Assembly: GCF_001949145.1 (NCBI RefSeq)
Contig: NW_019091406.1
Span: 421,068-485,067 of the forward strand
DNA length: 64,000 bases
Origin: Acanthaster planci
Lineage: Eukaryota > Echinodermata > Asteroidea > Valvatida > Acanthasteridae
Reading direction: 5' to 3'
Position numbers and translations under genes: made by a program. The notes beneath the pieces were generated by a model. The model worked only from the letters and a program-made list of their open reading frames with translations. It was not told where the DNA came from and did no database searches. Positions 38,350 to 50,187 of this stretch are shown here, piece after piece; within the stretch, counting starts at the first letter, position 1, and every line of letters begins with the position of its first letter.

Positions 38350-39582
38350 AACTTCTGTGCAAAATCCACTTCGAATTTCAGCGACATCATGTTTTGCGCA
38401 GCCAAGCACCTATGCACGCTTAACTTGAATGCCCGTACGTGGCGGGGCGCCGGCTGTAGCCGCGGGACGCCCGGCGGCGGGGCATAGGCCGTACTCAGTC
38501 TCAGTCTCCCCATAGAGGCCATTTGCCTGACAGTGGCTGGTAACTCCTAGCTGTACGGTCAGTACAAAAGCAAAAGAATAATTCACCAACCATAAAAATA
38601 CCAAACAATAAACGCCATTTATAAACGAAAATACGACTCTCTTGACGAAGAGTAGCGCTAGCTTATGTGTACATGATTTGGGGTGATTAACCCGTGGAGG
38701 AAGGAACCTTCCATGATTAACCCGAGCATAAATTTTTGCCGCCCCTGGTCCAGGAATATTAGTCCATTTGTTTCTCCATAATAAGACAATGTGAGAGCGG
38801 TCGATGATAGGATGTATTCAGATTTATAGTTGATTGGCGTTACCATTTGCTCTGTCTCGTTTACATTGTTGGTCATTTTCCTTTCTATTAGAAGTGGAGA
38901 CAGAAGTCCCCTCTAGAAACAAGTTTTGTGGTGGGGCGTTTTTATGTGCGTTTGTCGCGCATCGCGCGACGTACGTACGTGTGCTGTTGATTTGATAGAG
39001 GGCGCTACGCCCGGCCGCAGCGGACTTATTGCACTCGTGTCCGAACCACGTCCGATGGTCCGAACCAAAGATCTTTGGTTCGAACAGTTGATTTGAGATC
39101 GAGATAAGGCAGAATCAGCTCTTTAGTCCAGGTACTGAGAAACTGAAAATCGATAGAGGGGCAGTGCTTATAAATGGTTTATGGTGAAATCAAGCACGTG
39201 TCCAGTGGTTGAAAAGGCACTTAATTGGGTGCATGGCGGTGGTTTGTGTGATTCTACCTCCATTGTGTCAACATATCAGTGGGGGGGGGGGACCAAACAA
39301 TCAGTCAAAAATTTTTTTTAACCCCAAAAAACATCTTCCATACAATATGTTAAAAGCCCAAGAAGTAGCATCACCCCTTATGTGCCATAATAACAGTTTG
39401 TTCCATTTCACTTTTGTTCTGTTTCAATGAAAGTTTCCAATTTTGGGGTCCCTTCACTCCAAAAAAATTATTGTATCTAGTACTGGTACCATAACGCTGT
39501 GTTGTCAGATTTTATCCAGAATGGACTGATAGAAATAGAGTGATGGTGTAGTGCAGTCATAATTGCAACATTTTTCGCACAG
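38350..39582. promoter_or_regulatory. GC-rich interval between the tentative minus gene and the Bcl-2 gene
   Basis: 38430-38490 is strongly GC and CpG rich (cggggcgccggctgtagccg) and could be a promoter, perhaps bidirectional. 39061-39082 is a perfect 22-bp palindrome, CGAACCAAAG/ATCTTTGGTTCG. A 12-base G tract is near 39281. No 5' UTR exon of the Bcl-2 gene could be fixed. Confidence 0.35.
39061..39082. repeat. 22-bp perfect palindrome
   Basis: CGAACCAAAGA joined to its exact inverse TCTTTGGTTCG with no spacer. Upstream, CCGAACCACGTCCGATGGTC gives further partial CCGAACC repeats. It lies about 520 bp before the exon carrying the Bcl-2 ATG. Confidence 0.6.
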
Positions 39583-39602
39583 GTGTCCTGATACAATCCA
39601 AA

Positions 39603-42600
39603 ATGCCAGACCTCACGACAGCCAGTGTGGTGACGGACTACATTCACTATAAGCTGAGCAGCAAGGGTTTGGGGTGCCCCTTATTGGAATGCAGCAACGT
39701 AAACATCAGCATACCCGCAACGCCCTTCCAGGAGGTCATCAGGGAGGTGACACGGAATATTGAACACCAGTACCAACAGGACTTGAACGGCATGGCCATC
39801 GCTGACATTCTGCACGTTACGCCGGACACGTTATCGGGAATATTCCACGGGTGAGGAGGGGATTATTTTAAAGAGGGGTGGGAGTGGATGTTGGGAGGAT
39901 GGTTGCCATATACGGCTCAGTTTCAAGGATTTTTCAAGAAGAAACTTTTGCTTTGCCTTTGAACCGGTCATGAGAAGTAAACACTAAACAGCATTACATT
40001 TTTGGCTGGTAACTCATTCTTGCTCAGCAAACCTTTTCAGCTTAGAAAATTTCTGCTGTAAATTTAAATTTATACATGTATCTGTGCGATGAAATTCGAC
40101 CCAATTTCCAAGTAGAAATTTGTCATTTATCCCTTGCTGTTTACAAATGGAAAGAAATCACATTTTTGGCCAAGGCGATACCAAATTTTTTTAACCCTAA
40201 CACTCCTCAGTCCTCCAACAGGTGAAGGATTGAGGAGGGTTAGGGTTAATGGACACTGATTCCCTCACCCCAGATAGGCTATTAAGTGTTGCTTGAAAAA
40301 ATTCCTGATTCTCCCCCCCCCCAACAAAAATTTGGGTGTGGATCTGGCCTTGCACAAGTCCATCATAAGTCATCCGGTCCTAAGCCAAGCCACAAGCTAT
40401 TTAAATGAACTGTGACAAACATCCTTTATCATGGTACACCCCATTACGTACGACTAGTCTTGTGACTGATTGGACGGTTGTGCTTGGCTCGACTCCAACA
40501 CTGCTGCCCCATCATGTCCATGCAGTTACCTGAATAAAACAGTCTCTAATCTAAATACAACGTGTTGCTCTTTTTCTAGCGTGGTCCACGAGATCTTTCA
40601 CGGCGCTCCCAATGGACAGCAGAATGCAAGCAGCAGCGTCCAGCCCTCCTGGGGGCGGATCTGCTCCCTGCTGGCCTTCAGCGGCGCCCTGGCCGTCCGC
40701 TGCGTGGAGAACGAGATGCCGCAGCTGGTGGGCCAAGTGGTCCACTTGACCACCAGCTACGTCAATGCCAACCTGCTGACCTGGATTGACCAGAACGGAG
40801 GATGGGTGAGGCCATTTCTTTGTTACCGATCTTCTGTTTTTGTCTGAAATTGGCCAGGTTCTTGAGTGCCCGCAAACGCTGAACACCGTGCCTAACGGGT
40901 ATCTTAGCCCCCACTTCCAAGAAAGCACTCCCGCAAGATTAAGAAGTGAAAGACACATTCAGAAGGCATTTTTCTTTGATGCACTTTGATAAATGAAAGA
41001 GGAAGCAGATGGAAAACGCCACACTAATTCACATACTGTACATGTCTTTGTACAATATACAGGTAGAAAACTTCAACATTGGTGCCTATATATGTATTTC
41101 TGTGCAAAAATACACTTTGAAGAAGCTGATTTAAAATTCTACATCAAAGTTCATGAGGGTCATGAGCCTAATACACGTTTCGCAATATTCAGCAGGGAAC
41201 CATTCACAGGCAGTGTGCCCCTCATGGCATATTGACTGGTCACTTATTTCTTCTGAGTAATTTGGGTTCTTCAGATTTGAACACTAGAGTTAGAATTTTA
41301 CCCTTGAGTCCGAGTAACCTGCATGCACCTGTATAAGCATTCCGAGGCCAATTTGCAAGTTCAACTAGTTTAGTCCAAATCATCCATTCGGATTTGAGTC
41401 AGAGTCTGAGTATGAGACTCGGAGTTAGACTTCATTCAAGTCTGTGTCACCGCTTTTTCCACGTTGCCCCTTTCTTGTCTGTCAGAAAAAACATGTTGGA
41501 AAGCCTGGTGCTGTATTAAAAGCAAGAGTTTGACTCAATAATCACTGGCCAGAATTGGGTCATCCCAGAGGAAGTAATATATCTTGTGTCAACATGTGAC
41601 AGCACGACTCATTGTCTTGGTGCCGAGCCTTCCCGCTTGATCATGTGCCAGTGATCATGTGAGCTTGTTTTGAAAGAGCAGCCCTCTTCCTGTCTGGTGA
41701 TAACATCTGAAACGTTACAATGCCTAGTAAACTTTTTTAGGATAGAAAAAGGTCACTTGTGTTCGGTGACCGTGTCTTGGAAAATTCCCAAGGAACATTT
41801 CAATACATCACCAAACCTGTTTCACTTTTGACTTCCTATCAAAAGGCAGTGGTCACGACCCAGCTTTTGGGTAAAAGAACTTTTACTGGTATAAGACAGC
41901 ATATGGTAAAGAAATTTGTATTTCAGCTCACTTTGCGTGTGGTTGGCACACAGTGCACTCACTGTGGCATGTGACAAACAGCAGTTTGTGGTGTAATTTG
42001 GCAACCAAATGCGAGGCCATTACTGCAGTAGGGCAAAGCCCATGGACAGATGGTACGCATGTGTTGCATGCATTTTCGACCAATAGAATGTCACGATTTA
42101 TTTACATCAAGCTTAAGAATGCATGTGTGAGTGCAGTGCCACCGCACTTATGGCGTCTCCATGGATCAGTTTATGAGGAATTGTATGGTAAACACACTTA
42201 GTGCTGATTATCTCTTGCTTTGGGTTTAATTTTGTGATTTTTTGAGAGCAATCACAATTTTGCAGCCGCTAGACTGTGATTAACAAAAAAATGGATGTTC
42301 AAGAGTTTCCGGTAAAAACCTTCAGAAAGTGCACCCCATGAGTTGCCCATTCTGCTCATAGCATTCCTTGTGCAAAAGTCACAAATGAGTTGCAGCATGC
42401 TGTTGCAAGGTTTGTGAGACATGCCATGCAGATGTCTTTCCTATGAGCCTTGAGCTGGACCAAGAGAGGGCGCAATTTTCTTAGTAATGGTGGCTCCTGT
42501 GGTCGGAAACTGAGCTTCGCTGGGTCATGAACGACTATGAAATGCATGTGTTGTGGTCGCATCACTGCCCACAAAATAAACACTCCCGACCATGTTGGCT

Positions 42601-44162
42601 CTTTTTAACCAATGAGGGGGTGCTTCTGCTCAAGATGGATAGGGAGCCAGACAAAATAAAAAATAGCCATGTGCACAAATGGTTCTGTACAAAATGTAAG
42701 CAGGGATGTGTATTTTGTCCTGTGCAGAATCTTGGGCATTGAAGTACTGGTATTTTTAAGCTTGCTTGATACATCCCCCTCTGCTAGGCGGCACATGATT
42801 TTAATATTAAGGAGTGTTAGGCAAATCTTTGGCCTTATTCTACAAATCCGGATGTGTTTTCCATCTCATCCCTGGTATCTTGAGATCTTCTTCCAAAATT
42901 ATTCTGACCCAGGGCCCATTTTCATGCAGCTCAGAGCTGCAAAGCTGAAATGTTGCTGAGCAGATTTCAGTGCCCAGCACACATCAGCAGAGAGCCAGTC
43001 ACAAGATGCATTGTGTGGCATTTTAGCCCATTATCTTTGTTTGGGGGGAGACTAAGCAGATGGCTGTGCCAAGCAGCCTAGCTATGAAATTGGCTTATTA
43101 AATTAGCCTAGTTGTCAACATTCAGTTGCTGATTGGACAGATGAGAAAGTGCCTGCCATTCGGAAAGAGGAAATCCAATCGGGTGCTCACCTGATTTGGA
43201 ACCTACCCAAAAAGAAGAGGGTCACGCAGATTATTGCATCATTTCTGTGGCTAGTTACTTCTTTGAACATGAGTCTGATGAAAGATATTTCCCTGGATTC
43301 ATACTTTTCAGCTCCAAGCAGCCCCATTTCTGCTAGGGAAGTGAACTTTCTAATAGGTGGCCAGAATTTGGAATATTTACACATGGGTCCCACATGAAGC
43401 ATTTCGAAATTATTCCGGGGGGGGGTGCAATTTAAAGCCAAAGCTACCAAAGGAGTCTGAGATTTTTTGCATCATATGGACAAAGACTCCCTCTTTTTCC
43501 TAGCCTTTGGTCAAGACAGTCGCTGTGATTATGGAGTTGGAGTCAACACATGGCAAGCTAGCCCTTGAGACAAGACTAGTGTGCATTTTGGTTTTTCACT
43601 GGTTGCAGTGGCCTTTCGCACGTAATTTTACAGTACTTGTGGTTTTCTGTACTTTTTGCTTACTAAGTTTGCCAGCAAAATGAATGCTCATAACACAGCA
43701 GACACAATATTGTTTTGACCAATAACAGGTGGAAATACTCAATGTGGATGGTCTGGCCCTACGTAGTCATGTACCTTGGATGGTGTTTGCACATACATGT
43801 ATACAGACGGCCGGCTTATAGACTAAGTGGTTGAAGGGAAGAATTTGAATCATTTCCACAGGTGAATTAGTTAGCATGAGGCCTCAGAAAACTAGTTCAT
43901 GAAAAGGCATTCTTGGTGGCAGGCAGTGAATCACACTCGTTAGTCTCTCATCAAGCAATACAGGTACTTGTACCAACTTGCATTGCTGAGATCCCCTTGA
44001 CTGTGAAGACTTTTGCCTTTTCCCCTATCACAGAAGTGCCTTTTTCAACCACCTGACGACTTGCCACAGGGGCCATGGATGCACGACTGGATGATGTTTG
44101 GTGCAGGGATGGTGGCCCTGGGTGCAGTCACAGCACTGGCCTTGAGACTGCTGGTGCGATAA
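39603..44162 (+). CDS. Bcl-2 family protein, anti-apoptotic multi-domain type (Bcl-w/Bcl-xL-like), 3 coding exons
   Basis: Mitochondrial/ER-membrane regulator of apoptosis. Exons: 39603-39850 (exon begins about 39583 after acceptor tttttcgcacag), 40580-40805, 44034-44162; 200 residues, near Bcl-w (193). BH4-like TDYIHYKLSSKG is at 11-22. A BH3-position helix FQEVIREVTRNIEHQYQQ lies at about 45-62. ILHVTPDTL precedes BH1 at 106-124 (SWGRICSLLAFSGALAV), and BH2 is WIDQNGGW at 151-158. A C-terminal hydrophobic anchor FGAGMVALGAVTALALRLLV ends in R, as in tail-anchored members. The intron after the BH2 Trp is at the conserved family position. Odd points: the BH3 G-D core is replaced, and about 12 extra residues (Gly/Asn/Ser rich) precede BH1. 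BH4 presence argues for a pro-survival role; function is inferred, not shown. Confidence 0.93.
40191..40249. mobile_element. TTAA-bounded 59-bp hairpin element, copy 2
   Basis: Starts TTAACCCTAAC and ends GTTAGGGTTAA. Arms pair at 21 of 23 positions around the identical loop TCCAACAGGTGAA. It lies in the first coding intron of the Bcl-2 gene. Confidence 0.75.
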
Positions 44163-47100
44163 AAAGGTAGAACATCCCATAATCTCAATACATGTATTAT
44201 GCACTGGACAGTCACTCAAAGTGTGGATTTGTTATCAGCTGTAGTTACGTGAAGAGCTGTTTACAGAAAGAGTTACGACATGAGTGTCTCAATCATTGGA
44301 ACCAACATGGTGGATTATACACGAGTGCACATGTGCTGCACACATGATGAGCAGCCATTTTGATTCCAAAGTCTGAAAATGGCGTTATGGTACTCTACCA
44401 ATATACAGCTCTAGATCTGTAGTAAAGATTGTGTACATCGGTTCTGTAGTGGCATATACATGTACAGGAGGGAGGACTAACTGGCTGCCCTGTCATTTAC
44501 CAATTTTCTGAAAAAAAAAAGTTTATTCAAAGTGTCAGAACCTAAACATTAGCTGTAGAATCCCCACTTTAAGAATTTGTAAAGAAAAATAATGAGACAG
44601 CATTTTAAGAAAGATCCATCCTTTTCAACACCTTTAATATTATACAACTGTAATTCTATGGAATTTTTTGCGTGGGGGTGTATTTTAAGATTATTTTTCC
44701 CTTTGTGAGAAAATATCTCTTTTTGGGGGGAGATTTATCAAGTTTTCAGATATCATCGATCAAATCCATTGAGCAGACCAACTTTTTCTTGATTTTGCAG
44801 GCAAGCTTGAAGTACTGGGGCACAGACAGCCACCGTGAACTGAAATCCTCACACGTAGTAATGATTTTTGTAGCAAGGAAAATTAACCCTACACTATTGG
44901 TGACAGAATTTGCAATGTATTGTGGGTGTCCGTGTCTTGGGCCATTCACAGAAGAACATGACATCACCGTCACGGCTATGTCCTTTTCGAAGCTCCTTAG
45001 CAAGCTGAAATATACGATGATGTAACAGGAGTCATGTCGAAGTACCACGGAAGTGCTGGCTGCATTAAACTCAAGTGCCAAAATAAGAACATGACATCGT
45101 GAGAGGAAGTCAAGAAAAAAATATAAATTTATTTTTGGAAAGGACTCAGACTTGGACTGACGGAGACCTTGTACAAATGCTCAGACATTCCCAGTGAATT
45201 TTTTTTCCTAATTCTCATATTCCCTCTCGTAATCGAAAGCCTTAGTCTCGAGACTGCCCTGTCTTGTTTTTCAAGCATTTTTCCTGTGTACCACTTAATA
45301 TTTTGACGTGTAACATACAAGTTGGACTGTAGGCAGAGAATCTTACTACAACACTGCTATGTGATTTTATCTCAAATCCCCCAGGTGTTGACAGTCATAT
45401 CAAAATTGGGGGGACTTTATTCCCTTAGTGTTGGTACATGTATGTCAGTTGGTCTTTCTCTAGGAGTCTAAGGAATGGTTTCTGGGACAGTTTTTTGGAA
45501 ATTTCATGTCTGTGTCCATGTGCAGTTCTCTGAAGACAAAACAGCTCCGCTGGAACATCTGAAAAAAACTCCTTGCAGTTGGTACTCAGTAATAGTTCCT
45601 TTAGCATGTAAGGAACCATTGGAAAAACTATGAAGTGCAATCCCTCTGTTATGCAGTGTACAAGTCTTATCTTATCTTTTAGGCTGCTAAAAATTTCTTT
45701 CGAAGAGAATAGGAGAATGAATCAGAAATGAAATGTAAGGGTTTGGTAAATGTCTATGACCTTTTAAATTCACCAAGTAATCTCTTGCTGTTTATTGGCA
45801 GTAAAAAGCAATATTGATGTTCTAACTTGGACATTTCATATAAACAAATGTTAGATCAATTTTTATGATCAAATAGTAAAAGTTTAGAAGGCCCAACATT
45901 TGTGCGACCTTTTTCTTGAAATTTGGCAACAACTGAAATGTCAGATCTTTCTAATTTTTGAAGTGTGCTTTAGGTGTACATGTATATATTGTAAATCATT
46001 GAAGCTGGTAAGAGCAATTCCATAGTAGAAATTCCATTCCAAAGTGAAAATTCCTCATTCCGTTGCCAAGCTTGTTATTACTTGCAATTTGCCAATGAAA
46101 AAATTGCTTTCAAAAAATGAAAGTGGAAATGAGTAGTAAAATTATCTTCCTTTATATCGATTTGGTTTTTATTTTAAATGACCTCCAGTCTTTGTTTATG
46201 AATGACAAATCGTAATGACGTTAGTAACAGAATGACAAAGTTCCACTTTTGTACGGAAGTGCCCAAAAGCACTTTGCAACAACCTTCAATTTCCTATGTA
46301 CATAACAAAAGCGGGAGTGTCATTTGTTTGTAGTTTCAGCCAAACCGCAGGCTCACAGGATAGGCTTCAAAATGCCATTGACAGTTTATTGTTAACTTGA
46401 CATGCATGTCTGGTTTTTGCTTGCCATACAAAATGCTGCTAGTTTTGCCATATAAGATACAGCACTTAAACAGATGAAGACCATATACATTGGTTTTTTC
46501 TTTTTTTGGGGGGGAGGGGATTGCTTTGGTTTCCGAATTTTTTACAGTGTAGAAATATGATGAAGCTTGCCAAAACTCATTTTGTCAAAAAAATGATATG
46601 GATGGTTCGATGATTGGAAAAGATACATGTAAATATTTTATCATGTCCCAGAAGTCTCGATTTAAATTCACGTAAATATGGACATGTACCACTTTTATAT
46701 GATGTTTGTTGATGTTTCATATAAACTGTACAGTAAATATTGTCATTCTGTATGTATGCATAGCATCAGCATTTTTAGAAACTCTCTTTCATGAAGTTCA
46801 GTCTTGCCAGTTTTTTTCAATCCATTTTATATTGGCGTTTTTTTACCCGCTTGTTGATAGTTGTGTGTCGTTTGGTTGTGTTCCAAAATGGCTCAACTTC
46901 AAAGGTTTTGGGAGCCTTTGGAATCGTTATCTTATGGTCTAGCGTTGACGTTCTTGACCACAATTAGTGTGCAGATGTCGGTTCTGTTTTCATTCCTCTT
47001 GGGGGTTGATTGTGAAACAGTCAGTTGCCATTTTTAATGTGCTCGTATTTCAACTGTTTTTTAATTTCTTTTTTCTTTTGGCTAGTAAAAGTGGAAAAGC

Positions 47101-47639
47101 AGTGTTGTGTCTGTGTGTTATATGATTATAACTGTGCTAGTCGTGTTGGGTACATTTTTACCAGCAGTTTGTGGAGCTGTTTCAAACTGCTCAGCGTAAA
47201 TGCCTTGGTATGCTCTTTCATTCCTATTTAAGCTAGGGGAGGGCTTGTTTGGGTGAGGCTTAAATGAATTGGAATTTTTTTTTTGCCTTAACTTTTATGG
47301 CCTCTCTACCAGAGGGGTGAGGCTACTTTTTGAGCTCTTTACATGCTTGGAAGAAGGGAAAATAAATAGACAAGAAATATCACCTTCATGCTCATTTTGA
47401 CGGGTTCCGGGGGGGCTCCCTGCAGGCCCTCCTTAAAGCTCCTTTATTGAAACCAGAAATTACGTTTCATTAAAATTTTCCCACTTGTGTACGTCCTGGC
47501 TCACCTCCAATTCCGGCGGCCCCTTTGTAAATTCCCGGCAACCCCTGTTTTGTAAATGCTGGATCTGCCACTGATTTCGTACACATTTTTGCTATGAGGG
47601 TCCCCGGCCGCGCCTCTCGTTCATTATTGTGACGTTGAG

Positions 47640-47846
47640 GGCAGCAAGCTGTATTAACAGTCTCGTGTCATCATGTTGGGTCTAGCTTTGTACATGTGAA
47701 GTACATGTACTTCGGTACGCATACGACCTGTAACGTTAACCTACATACAGATACGATCGACCCAGCTGGCTAGCTACGTGTACGTGTACGAAGTGCCCGA
47801 CTCCAGTTTCATGTACAAGTACAAATCTAACAAGGAATTGGGATTG
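47640..47846 (+). promoter_or_regulatory. Candidate IP6K promoter and untranslated first exon
   Basis: A CpG-containing patch ends in a strong donor, GGATTG|gtaagtc at 47847. It is on the strand of IP6K and 4 kb before the acceptor tttcttttgtag at 51706 that starts the ATG exon. No ORF in the patch connects. Without transcript data this is an inference. Confidence 0.3.
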
Positions 47847-48411
47847 GTAAGTCACTCACTTCAAGTGCATGGAGGAATGTTTTTATTCCTGTATGGTAAG
47901 TGTCAGGCTGAACATCAATGGGCATGAGAATGCAAGGATTACCGGTAGTTATCACGTGCATAATGGAAAGCCTTGCGTGTTAGAAAAGTAACTTGGACCT
48001 TACAAAATGCCCCTTTAGTTTGGTCGTCCGATGTCCGTAAAAGTACTAGGGCCTAGGCCTACATACGAACATCACCATGGGTAGTACCAATCACGCTAAT
48101 TTTCCTTGACGCTGTTCGTTCCCCTTGCAAGTTACAGTGATACTACTACTAGGCATCAGAAAGTGCGAACAGTAGCATACCTGAAAGGTCAAATTTAGCA
48201 GGGAGCATATTAAAACATTTATTTAGAAAGTGAAAGAGAATTTTCAGGCCAGGGTTTGTGCACAGGGAGGGTGTCTAGTGATGCCTGGATCATGCCTGTG
48301 CTTTCGTTCATAGCAGTTTGCTAAGTCCTACATGTAGTCCTACTCGGACATGTTGGAGTGGAAAAAGATGTGAAAAATTAAAAGTGCCACATGATGAAAT
48401 GCATCATTTGC

Positions 48412-48715
48412 TACCCCAGAACTGTGGGGTTTGACGTCCGAAAAAATGTTGCATCCTGACTCCACTTCAGCAGTTGTGTACAAAGCCTATGAGGAGTGAA
48501 GAGAATTTTTTAAGTATCTCCCAACAACATCGGTAAGTGTTTCTCAGTCCAGAATTCGTGTCTTTCCAGCATTTCTGTAACGACTGACTTTTATTGAGAT
48601 GATATACAGTGTATGATGAGAAAAGTGGAGTCGGGATGCAACATTTTAACCCCAAGGTCCACCCTGCTTCCATGTGGAAGCAGGGCGGATGTCGGACCCC
48701 ACAGTTTTGGGGGTA
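48412..48715. mobile_element. Intact 304-bp TIR element (MITE) with 9-bp target duplication
   Basis: ATCATTTGC at 48403-48411 is repeated exactly at 48716-48724. Termini are TACCCCAGAACTGTGGGGTT and (inverted) TACCCCCAAAACTGTGGGGT. A second inverted block, ATGTTGCATCCTGACTCCAC on the left, pairs with GTGGAGTCGGGATGCAACAT on the right. The right arm has an extra palindrome CCTGCTTCCA/TGTGGAAGCAGG. A 9-bp duplication fits Mutator-like (MULE) mobilisation, but termini alone do not prove the superfamily. No coding capacity. Confidence 0.85.
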
Positions 48716-49830
48716 ATCATTTGCAGAGTAGGCCTACATGTATAATCATCACACTGTCTAACCAGCTTTAGGCTTACATGTACATGTATGTTATCGTGTA
48801 CGTGTAACTAATGGTGATCAGAGTGTAATCGACTGTCTAGTGAAATGATTGGTGTGGTAAATCATTCTGTTTATTTTCATTTATTCATTTGTAAACAAAG
48901 TGCTCTAAAGGCCATCGTAGAAACCATTTCTCTACACTGCATTAACAAAAGAGACTCCACCTGTAGACCACAAACAAAATTTTATGAGTCAAGTTGAAAA
49001 AGTTAAACGACAGCAAGGATAGGATAATTCAGGAAGGCGAGCAAGCAATCTTTATTTCGATCGGGAAACGTGATAACTACCACGATAATAAAGTAACCCA
49101 CGCTACGTGTAGGCCTACACGTACATGTAGTGGTTTCTTTATCTTTCAACTTTTTAAGTGCCTCAAAAGCAGTCAGAGTAATTAGGACTCTACAAGTGAA
49201 CTCTTTTAACTCTAGGCTGGTTGGGTTCTCACTAAAAATATCAGTTCATAATATGGTAGGACCTGCATGGCGTAGTTATATCACGTAATTTAGTTTTTAA
49301 ATATACATGTTTGATTCCCTGAAAGTACACGTCCTTGATAAGCCTAGCAAGTAGCATGAATGGAACAATGGAAGTGAAAGAAGTGAACATGCAGTGTGAG
49401 TTTGTGTATTTTGGGAGATTCGGACTGTCAGAAACTTTCGAACTTCAGTTTATAGTGATAAAGCTTTGGTTTCTTATGGCTATGGTTGTATATACATGTA
49501 CATGTACAGTTGTATTCACAACTTACATTTACATAACCTCAGGCTGTATTTGCCTTAATAAAATCTGCCAAAGCCACAAACCATTACAAAAATAGGGAAA
49601 GAATTCCATATGCAGATGCCACACATTTTCCTCTGCAGTGACCTATGGTATGTACATGTATTATCAATCAGAAATCAAAGAATTGTCCTAACTAATAAGT
49701 GAAATTCAGCAGTGAAAATATTGAAGTATTCACTTAAGACCAATCTCATAGGGTTTGTGCACAGGGTGTCAAGCGGTGTTCATATGGAATTTCTTTTCAA
49801 AAATAGGTTTAGTCTGAAATACACATGTAT

Positions 49831-50187
49831 NNNNNNNNNNNNNNNNNNNNNNNNNNNNNNNNNNNNNNNNNNNNNNNNNNNNNNNNNNNNNNNNNNNNNN
49901 NNNNNNNNNNNNNNNNNNNNNNNNNNNNNNNNNNNNNNNNNNNNNNNNNNNNNNNNNNNNNNNNNNNNNNNNNNNNNNNNNNNNNNNNNNNNNNNNNNNN
50001 NNNNNNNNNNNNNNNNNNNNNNNNNNNNNNNNNNNNNNNNNNNNNNNNNNNNNNNNNNNNNNNNNNNNNNNNNNNNNNNNNNNNNNNNNNNNNNNNNNNN
50101 NNNNNNNNNNNNNNNNNNNNNNNNNNNNNNNNNNNNNNNNNNNNNNNNNNNNNNNNNNNNNNNNNNNNNNNNNNNNNNNNNNNNNNN
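49831..50187. other. Assembly gap (Ns)
   Basis: 357 undetermined bases between ACACATGTAT and GGTGCTGTAAAA. Open frames spanning it are artefacts of the Ns. Confidence 0.99.

Noticed and set aside
44672-45081. Overlapping plus and minus open frames with an acceptor-like ttgattttgcag
   Set aside because: No recognisable protein; this is downstream of the Bcl-2 stop and most likely 3' UTR or intergenic.
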